Of a DNA stretch of 64,000 bases, positions 23,975-35,933 are shown piece by piece; position 1 is the first letter of the stretch, and every line of letters starts with the position of its first letter. Under the pieces are notes generated by a model. The model made no database searches, was not told where the DNA came from, and saw only the letters and a list, made by a program, of their open reading frames with translations. This stretch comes from Pyronema omphalodes (lineage: Eukaryota; Ascomycota; Pezizomycetes; Pezizales; Pyronemataceae), in NCBI GenBank assembly GCA_024516155.1, contig JAJJXM010000054.1:372001-436000 (forward strand). Direction: 5' to 3'. A program made the position numbers and the translations under genes.

Positions 23975-26380
23975 AGTTCCGTACATAGATGTAGGAAATG
24001 CAGAATAAGGATAATAAGGAGTTCGTCCTGGCTTATAATTCATTGAATATCACTGCACACGTGCATCACGACCACTGACTGCGATCCTCCATATGAACAA
24101 TCCTAGTAGCTAGCTCAACCCCATACCGCTTAAAGTAAAGATACTTAATACTTGTTGCATCAAGCTTGAAATTATGCCAAGTCTATTACTGAAACGACAT
24201 ACTCGCGCTTCTTTGAGGTTATTAAATCATTGTTTTCATAGCCTGGTAGGTATGACTTAGTTGTTTTATGGGAAGCTTCACAATTCATATTCTCCTTTTC
24301 GAGGATGAGAAGATTGTGGCCGTTGGGTAGTGCATGATTGGTGTTTTTGTCTCAAATTCAAGTACTGGCTGCAATGGCCAGTCATTCGGAGCACCGACTT
24401 GGAGGAATGCTCAATGGTGGTACGGAATGTCGCGTGACTGAAACGCGGCGTGAAACGGGAGAGCAGTACTTACGCCCTCCGATTGCCCCGTGAATATGAC
24501 TAAAGAGATATAAATGCACTATCTTACGTTTAAATGATGGTACATATCTTGAATATCTCTTGTTGCATATACCATTTTACAACTCGAAGCATTCTCTTGA
24601 AGGCCTCTAGGTGGAAAAAGTGTGGGATCCTTAGCATCAGGAAAATACCATCCATCACTTCGGTATCTCTTTATTTTCTCCCATGTTGTTAGTTCTCGGC
24701 CTACCCGCCGAACATCGCGTGCCGCTTTGCTAACCACCAACCCTAAGCCCTTCCCGCGGTGGGCCGTAGTGCTTACCACTTCAGGCAAGGCGGTCATCAC
24801 TGCCCGCGTTCAGGGCCGCCGTAGTGCAGCACGGCTAAATAAGCATAATCAAACAGCCTCAGCGGGTGTCACATCGCATCCTAGGCCGCGCATCTCGCCA
24901 TCGGTTCTCGTTACAGATCTGATGCAGAAAGCATTGAGGGATTTTCAATTCATCCAGAGGGACTTCAACTCCTGGTTTTTCTTCAACAATCACGATTCGT
25001 ATGATGTGATAGAATGTCGTTTAGGTATGTAGATGGAGATGATCAACGCTTTGTATGTGCAGATGTGGGAGTTCTGCCAAGACCTCGTGATGTATCCGAA
25101 ACTTTTAAGAGCTTGATACGAAACACCAACATTGCATCGATAAGTGCATAGAATCAAGGTGATCATGAGTATTTTAGCCACTCTCGAGAAAGTTCCGGAA
25201 AATTTAATCCGTCTACAGGAGGTCGAATATCGTTTAAAGATATTCTTCTAGAGCATGTACATAAGAAGAGTGGAGCCGGGACGACAAGGAGCTCTAATTC
25301 CAGGGGACTGGTTGATGGCGCGTCTCAAATAAGGAATATTCCGTGTTAGAGCACGGCGACTCCTCTCGCTTCTACAGAGTCATTGAACACCGGGAGTTAG
25401 AGGTTACGAAATCAGCCTTCTGGTGTGTATTATCGACAGTCTGCAAAATTCTTTCGATATTGCTGACCGCTTGGTAAGCCTCTTCATGAGTTATGACATG
25501 TGAAGTGCAGGTGATTTTTGCACCCTTCAGTGTTGAAGCCGTCGGGGACGCCGTAAAATATCCTAGTACGCCACGTGGATTACTAGTGTGTTACTACATA
25601 GAAAACCTTTGTCTTGATTACCAGAGACTGCAGGCGAGATGAGACAGTGTGAGCTGTTGAAACTTGAGCGTGAGAAACGTTGATCACAGAGTTCAAAAGT
25701 TCCGAGAATGCTTATCTGCTTCCCCACATTTTAGACCTCAGAACAACATCTAAATTCAGGGGATTATACTAGTGCAGATTCGGTGGGATAATGAATGTAA
25801 CCCCGCTGAAGGATTAGGATGACCGCTGCAGACCTCGGGATGGGATGAGAACACTTTAGATTCTGCAGGAGCGAAACCAGCAAGGCATTGTGACAGCCAA
25901 GATACGAGAGATAGATGAAAGCAAGCGATTGGCCGGGCAAATCCGATACAGAAAAATACTTGTAGAGTAGGGCTTGAGTATTGGAAATGTTGGGCCCCCT
26001 ATCGATGGGAACGCCGATTCGCGTTGTGCTTGTAGAGTAGGCGACAAAGGATTTGCAACTAGTCTTCGGCCATTTATCACTGCCACTTTAACGAGTTGCG
26101 AATGACATGATTAACTTACAAAATAACAATTTGAGTGGGTAGAATAGGGAAATGGTAGTTCGTGTGCCACTCCCTGCCCCAGTGCTATCACTGGTTGAAG
26201 TTTGATGGTTAATAGCCGCTCGCCCAGGCTTGTGTAACAAGTTGGATGGCCGCCTTTCGGGGATTCTGCGTGCAGTGAAACTGCACGGGAGGACTACAAA
26301 TTAAACTCATCCCCATCCGCTGCGCAACCCGAAACTCGCAACAAGCAAAACGCTTTGCTTTCTTTTCGACATAGTCATAT
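23975..26380. other. Intergenic with a possible decayed gene
   Basis: No intact gene is supported apart from the minus-strand coding-like fragments listed separately at 24519-25008. The rest has only short frames. Confidence 0.45.
24519..25008 (-). pseudogene. Coding-like remnant, unknown family
   Basis: Two protein-like stretches lie on the minus strand in different frames. One (about 25008-24868) reads like RIVIVEEKPGVEVPLDELKI and ends at a TGA. The other (24800-24519) contains HRGKGLGLVVSKAARDVRR and WEKIKRYRSDGWYFPDAKD and ends normally. I found no clean intron that joins them, so a decayed gene is the simplest reading. A missed intron is possible. I do not recognise the family. Confidence 0.3.
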
Positions 26381-27647
26381 TTGGCCCAAAAATCATACAC
26401 GAATGTAAAAATTATGCTCAAATACGAAGAACGGATCGCTTTCGACCTCTCTTTAATCGTTCCATCAACGGTACTTATCGGTCTTCGACTATGGATTCGT
26501 CAAAAATATCGAGATACGAACCCTCAACGCACATGGATACTCAGTGATATCTTTGTTCTGTTGGCTCTTGTCATCGCAGGCTTTGTTATTGGCCTTGATA
26601 TCCACTATCTGGTGAATAGAGCCCGTTTGGAACATTATGCGGAAGCTGGAAACGTCGATCTTGATTATCTTTATGAAGAAAAAATTAAGCTAAGAGTTAG
26701 ATTCTTCAAGGTGTAGGTACCCTTTCTTTTCGTAAGGTGCTATGGTATACTGATAGACGATGCAGACAACTTTGGAATCAATATGGATATGTATCCGCAT
26801 TATGGGCCATCAAGGCTTCCTTCCTGTGCAGTTACTACACAATGTCGTGTGCACTATCGAAAACGCTACGGCGAGCGATTGATTGGACTTGGATTGCGCT
26901 TATTCTTTCTTGGGTCGGATTGGTTTTGGCTTGGACTTTCTGGTGCTGGCCTATTGAAAGAAATTGGAGTCTCTATTCGGATTTTTGCTCTCCACAGCAA
27001 CAGCCCGCACAGGCGGTTCTGGTTTATATCGTTCACATAGTGACTGACATCCCAGGTAATACCCACTTTTTCTCCGTAAAAAACCTTTAGGTTAACATCA
27101 TTCAGTTATGTCAATTCCTTACTTCATCCTTCGCACCCTAAAACTCGGTCGTTCTGAGCGATTTGCCATAGGCTTCATGTTCATGCTGGGAATCATGACC
27201 GCCATCTGCAGCACCTTCTCCTTCGTCCTTCACTGGCAATTTATACAGATGGCCGACGATCCAAAATCTTCCAGCAAATCCGAGGAAGAAAAGTTAGAAG
27301 GAATTTACCTCTCCGCCTGTGCTGAAGTATGGGGTGCTGTGTTCATTGTATGTCTTCCGAGTACAAGAACTATATGGCGAATGGTCTGGGGCCCAAGAAG
27401 GAGGAAAGATGACGATGATATGGATCTGTAAGTCCACCTACTCAGGGCCCCTAAGCCGAATACAGTTTCTAATAAACCCCTTAGTGACTTTTACGAACCC
27501 GGAAAAGGCTACGTCAACCGTCGAACCCTCTTCGGCGGTAGGGAACCACAGGATTTCCACACCACACACGCTGCTAAACTAGACACAACAAGCAGTGATA
27601 TTGAGCTGGTAAAGGCAGCATATAATCCACATATAGATAAGGTCTAG
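26381..27647 (+). CDS. Fungal rhodopsin-domain membrane protein
   Basis: Four exons, 26381-26712, 26766-27055, 27106-27427 and 27485-27647, encode 368 residues. Introns of 50-57 bases have GTAGGT, GTAATA and GTAAGT donors, and all phases agree. The product has seven predicted transmembrane helices. Family hallmarks include WILSDIFVLLALVIAG, QYGYVSALWAIKASFLCSYY, WIALILSWVGLVLAWTFWC, VHIVTDIPVMSIPYFIL and a last helix ending WGAVFIVCLPSTRTIW. The C-terminus is a cytosolic tail (LFGGREPQDF). This is the large Pezizomycotina family of PTH11-related rhodopsin-domain (SAT20-like) proteins. It has no retinal-binding Lys motif that I can assign and is not a light-driven pump. The N-terminal CFEM domain of true PTH11 proteins is absent. 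Met12 (26414) is an alternative start. Confidence 0.85.
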
Positions 27648-28859
27648 AATGGGAATATGGAGTATCCGGTCTTTATAATTCCGGGTGCTTAAATATGAGT
27701 AATGGTGCCATGTATGGCGAGTAGGTTGGATTTAAGGCGTTTGGGTAATACGGGTGCTTTTTGGGTATTTTGTCTATGGGAATACGAGGTGTGAGAACGG
27801 ATTGGAATCCGATGTAAACATTATGATAATTTTGGCATGATTAATGAATATTCTTGCGACAGGGTTCGCAATTAAATAGTAGCAGCTTGTATTGAATATA
27901 GGTCTATTGAGTCGTCAATGAATTTCTAATATCTGAAAATTGACGATCAAAGTCGAAGTGCACTTGACGTAGGTGGGAACGCCAGTGGATGCCACATCGA
28001 TGGTGGGAAAATTGCACTGACCCTGACGCCTCCGGGATCCCTCCAGGGCGCGGGGAGTCTGAAGTGACGTTTGGCGCCGCACTTACTTGGGTCTCGGCTA
28101 GCGCCTCTTCCCGAATATGATGATTTGCGATGCATAAGCAGTGCATAAGTTCTGCTCGCGAGTGTTTATTTAAAGATGCTAGGAGTCTCCGAAGCCTGCA
28201 AATTGCGTGATCAAAAATCGGTTACATATATCCTCATCTACCGGTGCGCGCGAGAATTCGGAAACCTACGTTTCCGGTCTTGGCTCCACCGGCATCAGCT
28301 TGCTTGCACCGTATCCGGTGTCTGTTTCTACACATTCCATTGTTGCCGCCTCCACCTCATTTTCCATCTTTTGAATATTGTACACAAATCATTTCCGGCA
28401 GCTTAACCAGTAAGACAGATCGTATCGTTATCGTCTGAAAAATCTACAGCAAATAATTGGCCATGGATTGAAGGGAAACGGGGTCATACGAGCGGCTTGT
28501 GGTTGTGAAGTCATCCTGAAGGTGTGGAGCTGGAATCCCCACACAAAATCCCCCGTCGCAACAGTATTGCTAATTTCTTGAGAATCAGAAGCAGACTTCT
28601 TCTCAATTTCAATTCTCAATGGATACTTCTACCGTGATCGTTCACAGTAAGCAACAATTATCGGCCAAAACGTCGGTACCCACAATTCTTCTTTTCATCG
28701 ATATCGCTTCTGTACGGAATATGCCGCGACGTGTTCGGGGCACCATGGACGGGGTGACATCACCGTTCAACGATCTATACACATGAACACCACACGGTCG
28801 TGTTCGGGTGGCACATACATACTTCGGTCGGCAGCAGCGATAGCTCAGTACGGTACCGT

Positions 28860-28920
28860 GACAAAAGTGACCGTCACTTTTCTGTGCTAAGCGCCGCGCG
28901 GGGTGACGGTCACTTTTGTC
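28860..28920. repeat. Inverted repeat, 17-bp perfect arms
   Basis: Arms GACAAAAGTGACCGTCA at 28860-28876 and its exact complement at 28904-28920 enclose a 27-base GC-rich loop. Each arm is itself part of an AGTGAC/GTCACT palindromic motif. It looks like the joined ends of a small inverted-repeat element or a recombination scar. Confidence 0.85.
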
Positions 28921-29301
28921 CAGCACCTCGTATGTCCGACCACTGCGCCAGTCTCTCGGAAGACACCCCAACCTCGCCTTGCCCCTATGTATAAATTTTT
29001 TTTTGACCCAGCCGTTGTACATTGAGTGGTTCTCGGTTTTGTTGCAACACTGCAACACAAACACCACGTACTGGACAACGACATCTGCATGTACTGTATT
29101 TTACAATATGGCATGTAAGTAATGCCGTTGACAGCGTGCTTCATAACGGAAAGAATTTCGGACATCCAAGAAGGTTGCATAAATAAAAGGATGCAATATT
29201 TAAAAATGACTTGAACCACCACTCTATGGTCTACACAGGTAACTGTCGCCGTGGAACGCTCGAAGATTAGGTGGAGTCATACATTTAATCAAGTTGCGGA
29301 T

Positions 29302-29331
29302 TACTCGTGCCTAAAGATGGTGGCTAGCGCC
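29302..29331. repeat. TACTCGTGC-family repeat fragment
   Basis: This 30-base stretch, beginning TACTCGTGCCTAAAGATGG, is identical to the complement of 35904-35933. The following bases also resemble the complement of 37811-37860. It is likely one end of a dispersed element. Confidence 0.7.
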
Positions 29332-29667
29332 GTCGCTCGTCTACGAGCAACCGGTGGCACTCCTACGGAGTGCCGGACATTGTCACAGACACACACCCAA
29401 CAAACGGTCCTTCCCCCGTCGGCCGCACTTCACCCCCCGGTTTCACCACCACAACAACGCGTAAATTATTCCAGTGAAGCAGAATGTCAAAGTAGAGACC
29501 CAAAAGTATATACAGGCCAATTTTCAAAATGAAATAGCGGTTGTGGAGAGATTTACGATTGATCATCTGCCAAAATCCGCTCGCGATCAGGTCGCTCAAG
29601 TGAACTATACATAATCTCATTTTTAACCTATTCTATGCGACAGCTGATGGTACACAATCATCTGTAA

Positions 29668-29683
29668 CCCCCCCCCCCCCCCC
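29668..29683. repeat. Poly-C tract, 16 bases
   Basis: Uninterrupted C run in a gene-free region, one of several 13-17-base C/G runs in the window. Confidence 0.95.
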
Positions 29684-30699
29684 GCTCCCCTGATGGTGCC
29701 GTACTGCCTTACGTACAACCTTACAGGGACAGAAGTGTATGCCGTTACAGGTGTAATTGGGCCAAACATACATATGTGTTGTCCTTGAAGAGGCTCGGTT
29801 GTGCATGCACTAGCTATACTAGGACAAAAATGGAGGTCTGCAGATGTGAAGGCACAATTCTCTCCCAAATCAGTAGGTGTTAATATTGAGGCCTTAAAAT
29901 GTTTACTTTCCCGGTAGTATTATTGTCGAAACTTCGCAACTTGTTAAAGGCATCCACCATTACGGCATTCTTTGAGTTCATATACACACATCCAAGATTG
30001 ATAATTCTATTTTCTGAACTGAATTCCACAAATGTGGTATTTCGAGGATATTTTTGAGCCTAGACAGCCTAATACAGACTCTTATTTTGATCATCTTGTC
30101 AGCAACCAGGTAAGCGGCTACTCCAAAAGACCATTCCGGAAACCAGTATATCTAGAGCTTTTGAATTACAAGAGATTGCGTGCTTGTACAGACTTACTAA
30201 CGGACTCAGACTAATAACAACAATTCAACAGGCTTAAACCGTTACCTTTCAGAGCCCGTAAGGGAGTCGGCGCCACAGTACTTATACGCCGTCTGGAGCC
30301 TCTCCATCCGCTCGACAAGCGCTGTCGTCGAAAATGAGACTGTTCAAGCTCCGTCGCCTGTTGTCGATTTGGATGACTCCAACTGGAGTGTTCCGCCCCT
30401 GCTCTATTCTGAAAACCTTGATATCGATGGAACACAAAGTACAGTGTCATCTGAAGAGTCTCCACGTCCCCCAGCCCTCGAAGACCACATTGGTGATTTT
30501 GAGCATTCTTCAGCATTCCTGCGCTGGGTTGCAACGGTTCCAGTGATAAGACAACATAACGATGATCAATCCCTTCAAGAAGACATCCGCGCACTGGGCG
30601 CGGGGCTCGAACTTTCGCTCGCAGATTATTCACCATCAGTTCAAATCATCAGCGACGAACAGCCCCCTGTGGTACAAAAAAAAGGTGTTTAATCAAACC

Positions 30700-31127
30700 A
30701 CACTTTAAACCACAAAAGGTGTTTAATTCAAACACCCGCAAAATTCATTTACTAAACACCTCTTTAAACACCTACTAAACACCTTTAAACACCTACTAAA
30801 CACCTCTTTAAACACCTACTAAACACCTCTTTAAACACCTACTAAACACCTTTAAACACCTACTAAACACCTTTAAACACCTACTAAACACCTTTAAACA
30901 ACGATTTAAACACCGATTTAAACACCTTTAAACACCTTTAAACACCGATCTAAACACCTTTAAACACCTTTAAACACCGATCTAAACACCTACTGAACAC
31001 CTTTAAACACCGATTTAAACACCTACTAAACACCTTTAAACACCGATTTAAACACCTACTAAACACCTTTAAACACCAATTTAAACACCTACTAAACACC
31101 TTTAAACACCGATTTAAACACCTTGCA
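30700..31127. repeat. Left arm: TTTAAACACC minisatellite
   Basis: Dozens of imperfect copies of (T)TTAAACACC alternate with CTACTAAACACC and GATTTAAACACC, almost all in one orientation. It belongs to the element at 30665-32483. Confidence 0.93.
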
Positions 31128-31845
31128 CAATAGTGGTTTGATCAAGCACCTCAGATATTTTTTAAATGTTTTAAATTAATTACTAAACCACTCGCTCATT
31201 ATATAACATGTCTCTAGCTATTGCCAGGTCCTCTATCTATACATACAGGAACCTCCCACCTCCCTCCTCACCCCCTCCTACTCCTGCTCCTGCTCTCTGT
31301 ATAGTACCATTCGCTTTGTGCCTTTTTTGATTGACCCTTACCTATGCTGGAATCATGGATCGCTTCAATAAATAGACTTAGGTTTTCTGAGCATCCTGTT
31401 TGTCTGGTTAGCATTGTGGATATTTGTGGGGTTGGTTTGCAGTACTTGACTCAGCGAGTATCTAGAAGTTCATATCCCAATTCCCCCCCTCTCTCTCTCT
31501 TTTCCCTCCGGTGGTGTATGGTGTATGAACTAGCAAATTCTGTTGAGGGACAAACATTTGACATGAGGAAAAACTTACAGTCAAACAAGAGAGAAAGATG
31601 GAGGTGGAGAAACAAGTGAATGAAATGGATGAAGAACGAGGAACAACAACGGCAGAACGAACAGAACATAAGGAAGGGATGCGCACTAAGGCAATATCCA
31701 CTTCCATCAACAAACAAAAACAGAACACACCTCTACAGGTTAAAACTGAATGTTCAGTAGAACACTGCAGGGTGATTTATATGAACCATGGAAACGCCAT
31801 TCCTAGGAAGTGGACTGTAGATGTTTATTTAAACGTCAGAGGATA

Positions 31846-32456
31846 GTTCAAATAAACCCCGAAGAATAGGCGAAGAAGAAGGTGTTTATTTAAACACCCC
31901 TAGGGTGTTTAAATAAACCCCAAAGAATATCTAAAAAAGAAGGTGTTTATTTAAACATCCTTAAACACCCCTAGGGTGTTTAAATAAACACCAAAGAATA
32001 AGCGAAAAAAGAAGGTGTTTATTTAAACATCCTTAAACACCCCTAGGGTGTTTAAATAAACACCAAAGAATAAGCGAAAAAGAAGGTGTTTATTTAAACA
32101 TCCTTAAACACCTCTAGGGTGTTTATCTAAACACCCCTAGGATGTTTAAATAAACACCGAAGAATAAGCGAAAAAGAAGGTGTTTATTTAAACACCCCTA
32201 GGGTGTTCAAATAAACCCCTCAAAAAAAAAAATCAAGGTAGTTGTTTAACTAAACAACGCTGGGTGGTTTAGCTAAACACCGTAAATCACACTAAACAAC
32301 TTCGGTGTTTAGGGGTGTTTAACTAAACACCTTTAAACAACGATGGGTGGTTTAGCTAAACACCTTAAATCAGACTAAACAACTTTGGTGTTTAGGGTGT
32401 TTAACTAAACACTTTCGGTGTTTAGCTAAACCACGAAGGTGTTTGAACTAAACCAC
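31846..32456. repeat. Right arm: palindromic GGTGTTTA repeats
   Basis: About five 60-80-base tandem units, each with a GGTGTTTATTTAAACACC motif, a CCTAGG centre and the complementary motif, followed by an AAAGAATAAGCGAAAAAGAA spacer. From about 32240 a shorter variant (GGTGGTTTAGCTAAACACC) takes over. Each unit can form a hairpin of about 40 bases. Confidence 0.92.
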
Positions 32457-35400
32457 TCTCACTCGTTTTCTTGTACCATAGGGAGCCAGGGAATCCAAAT
32501 TCACCCTTGGTTGACATACCAAATACCAATGGAGCTCTGCACATGCTGGACCAAGCGGTCCAAATAGCCGATGACGCACCCGAATCCTCGAATTTACCAG
32601 CTATCCATGCACCCGATGCCCCATTACTCGCGCAAGATTCCCAGATAGCCGACAACAGTTCTGGCGTGCCGCTGCCGGTAGCGCTCAATGTACTCGGTGC
32701 TCCAATACTAGCGCAAGACGCCCAGAGAGACATCAATGTTCCTAACGCTCCACAACCGTTGCCAGTCCAGCAGCTTGTCAGCAACGAAATTTCGCAAGTT
32801 CTACAACATCATATTCGCATAGTCAATGACGAAGACAATGAAGCTGCACAATGGGAGCATGCTTCCAATATACCGGATATTCCAGGGAATAGTTCAGGAC
32901 GTAAAAGAAAGCGGGGAATCTCAGGATCACAGAAAAGGCGCAAAGCAGAACTTTCCAGCCAGGAGCAGGCTTTTGCTACGGCGGATGGAGCATCAGGAAC
33001 TGCAAGAACAAGTTTAAGGAATGAACAGGACACGGAACTAGATGAACATACCGGGGGACAGATTCAAAATAGTATGAAGCTTAATGGCGGCAGTATTCCC
33101 CTAAAATCTGTAGCCTTTCGCGAGTTGCGTCGGGCTGTCGAAAGTTCCATCAATACCCAATAAACTTTACGTTATCGTATACCATTTGGCAACAAAAAGG
33201 CAAAGCGCAAGAGAAGGAAGGCCGTCGACAAAATTCCCAAGATTATCAATTTACCAGTTTTGGTATCCCAGGATGAAAATGAGGTGCCGCATTCTACTGA
33301 GGAGGGCGGAGAGTCCGTTGCACAAAGGCTTTTCTTGACGACTAATAGCGAGGACGAGAAGCTGGAAGTTGAACTATGGCACAATTCGGTTATTGTTGCT
33401 ATGTTGGACGCTCCTTTCAGTTCAGAGATTATCAACCAATGCGCCGTCTATGACAAACTTAGTCCAGAAAAGAAAAAAACTCATCGATGTCGCGAAGAAA
33501 AGCCTGGTAATATTATACACCAACTGTATGAGTTTCTCTATTCGAAGCCATACATATTTGCTAACAAACATCCAGTAGGCATCTACTTGAACGTCACTAT
33601 GACTTAGGGTGTCCTTTCTGTATCGAGAATTTTCAGATTCTACGGAACCCCCAAGATGCATATTCGGGGTTCAAAAGCGTCTTCTATGACACCATCAGCG
33701 AGTTAAGGTACCTCTCTAATTGCGATGCTTTCAAACAGGATTATGCGTATTGATGAATACTTTTTTACAGGGCTCATATTCGCAGCGCTCATATTCTACC
33801 GTGGTACTGCACTACCTGCAATAAGCGCTTGGGTATAAACACAAAAAGTAAAGGCAAGCAGCATAGTTGCACTAATCCAGGCTTTGTTTTACGCTTGGTA
33901 CCTGAGCTGGAGGACCTTAACACATGCATCAGAAGATCAAAGAACTCCAAGGATTTGCGGAAAAATATGTATAGGGACAACAAAATGATTTACGAGTACA
34001 ACAGGAACCCAATGGAAGATAGGAGTGCCTTGGATGGTTAGTGAAACCAATCCACGGGAAAACATTGTCTGGCGCGGTATGTTGACATAGACCTAGAATT
34101 ATCTAGTTACCGCGTACCTTTGGCTCATTCCAGTGATGATTCTGGGCAGCAACAACAGTCACGTTTTCCAGAATTTGTAATGGATTATGAGTGGCCATCA
34201 GAGCAAGAATTACCAGCAGCAAATGTCCAATTTGAGCAGCCCACCAGAGGACCATGCCACGACAACTGGCAACAGAATGTTTTTAGCTCTGCATATCAGG
34301 AGTCAGATTTCATCAGTCCCTTACTAGAAAACTCCCAGAATTCTTCCGTCCCTTTACTAGACTATAGCAGTATTACGAATGACAGCCCCCCTGTCAATCA
34401 CTCCAACCATTCACTAAATCTTGACTCGCAATTACCGGCCCATCACGAAAGTAATAGCACATTTTCAAGTCATGCAACCCAGATCTATGATTACAATTTT
34501 TCACAGCAGCACATTTCCTCTGGAAATCTGCCGTCAAGTACTGCGTATCCACAAAGTACATTCAATAATTTTGCACCCAACAACGCGATGAATGAAATTG
34601 TTCCCCATCAGTCAGAATATTTGCCATGTAAGGTCTTTCCAACACCAAATGTACATTTCTATTTACACCCCATCAGATAAAATAACTGCACCTCTCCGAT
34701 TCATTCCATACGTGCCTTTGAACCGGATATCCCATACGATTCATGATCGTATGGTCAATCGTGCACCACACCCATAGAGAAGTCATTGTACTGGAATTCC
34801 ATTCGAAAAATCAAACAACAAAAAAAAAGAAAAAAAAATTAACTGGGAAAATAAGAAATATCATCTCTATAACCGCATTTATATGGCACGGCGCATTACG
34901 GGAGATTTTCAATTTCCATCATGTGAAATCCCATTTTTCTTTTTATTGGAGAGACTATAAGTATAATATCGCTTATCTTACTGCTATGTGAAACATTTTT
35001 CTCCAGACCCTTCGATGACCCATCGGAGCAGTCGAGGAGCGAAGGCTCGCTAGCGCGGGAGTGGAGGAATCTGTCTTTTCCTTTTTTGATAGAGGATCTC
35101 AAAGGATAGAGGGACGGGCGGGGCGTGTGACGTTGGAGGGCGAAGGGCACGATTAAGAAGAATAAAACGTAGAAGGAACAGGGAAGACTCTGGGAAGATG
35201 GGAAGATGGGAAGAGCGGTGGGACGGGACATGGATCGAGATGTTAGACGAGGAGAGAGGGGAAGGGATAGAGTAGAAGGGACTCGAAGTGATTGGAGGTT
35301 TTTTCCCTCGTTGTTTCTTTTTTATTCTTCCTTTCTTTATATTTTTTCTCTCTTGGTGGTGCAGAAAGTTAAAACTCGCCGGTGTCACAGCCCATTCTGT

Positions 35401-35883
35401 ACGATGAAGTAACTCTTAGGAAAAGACAACGGTTGGAATCCCGTTTAGGACAGTACCAGAATTGGTAAAGAGGATCAAAGGCAAAAGGGTGTAGAAACTT
35501 TGGAGGATTATGAAGAAGGAGGAGTGGTACGGAGGTTAAGAGCAACAGGAGTTACGAACGTTGGCGGACTAGGAGGCAGGAAGTATTTGTAAGCAAGTTA
35601 AGATAATAGGTTTTAGAGGCGTTGGATGATGAAAAGGAACGAAAAACAGGGTTTGGGGAGACAACCGAGGCACGAGGAGGAATTACCGTGGGAATTGAAG
35701 AGGATTATGAAGTTGGGAATCGGGGATTAATTGATTGATTAATTCTTAAACATTTCCAACCGTACGTAAGGTTATGACGTGGTCTGTATTAATGTAAATC
35801 TTTATGCCCCGGTTTGTAATCCCGGAGGCCTGCTGGGAAAATCCCCAGAGCACTCTCCGTTGTTCGGGGTCACAGCGCCCTGG

Positions 35884-35933
35884 TACTCGTGCCTAAAGAT
35901 GGGGGCGCTAGCCACCATCTTTAGGCACGAGTA
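35884..35933. repeat. Inverted repeat, 19-bp perfect arms
   Basis: Arms TACTCGTGCCTAAAGATGG (35884-35902) and its complement (35915-35933) flank a 12-base GC-rich loop with GCTAGC. The right arm plus loop read on the minus strand equals 29302-29331 for 30 bases. Confidence 0.9.

Larger units (their letters stand above)
27648..30031. other. Intergenic with repeat remnants
   Basis: No supported gene. It holds a 17-bp inverted repeat at 28860-28920, a fragment of the TACTCGTGC repeat family at 29302-29331 and a 16-base C run at 29668-29683. Confidence 0.5.
30665..32483. mobile_element. 1819-bp TIR element inside zinc-finger gene A
   Basis: The ends are imperfect inverted repeats of about 18 bases with consensus CCCTRTGGTACAARAAAA. 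The insertion is flanked by the direct repeat AGCC at 30661-30664 and 32484-32487. Removing the element plus one AGCC joins ...ISDEQP to GNPNSPLV... in frame. The element has two repeat-rich arms around a roughly 700-base non-repetitive core (about 31140-31850) that encodes nothing I recognise, so it is probably non-autonomous. A 4-bp target duplication with these ends does not let me name a superfamily. Confidence 0.88.
30032..34680 (+). pseudogene. Zinc-finger paralog A, disrupted by insertion
   Basis: Exons 30032-30109, 30210-30664 joined across the insertion to 32488-33525, then 33579-33707, 33771-34036 and 34091-34680. Without the insertion the frame is continuous for 851 codons apart from one TAA at 33161-33163. 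The N-terminal half is acidic/disordered with a basic stretch (GRKRKRGISGSQKRRK). The zinc-finger part reads HLLERHYDLGCPFC, then RAHIRSAH, then CTTCNKRL with a closing HSC. The same exon phases and finger spacing occur in paralog B at 39112-41657 (HLCEEHGDLLCPYC, RAHMRTH, CSACNTRL, HKC). The C-terminal region is Gln/Ser/Asn-rich. The predicted role is nuclear DNA binding. If the element is not spliced out and the TAA not bypassed, the product is truncated before the fingers. The TAA could also lie in an unrecognised intron. Confidence 0.75.

Noticed and set aside
24800..25032. Plus-strand 136-codon frame at 24622-25032
   Set aside because: It is low in conserved character and antisense to the more protein-like minus-strand fragments.
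30700..32456. CRISPR-like array of repeats
   Set aside because: Repeats and spacers are not of fixed length, spacers are not unique and the organism is a fungus. It is part of a transposable element.
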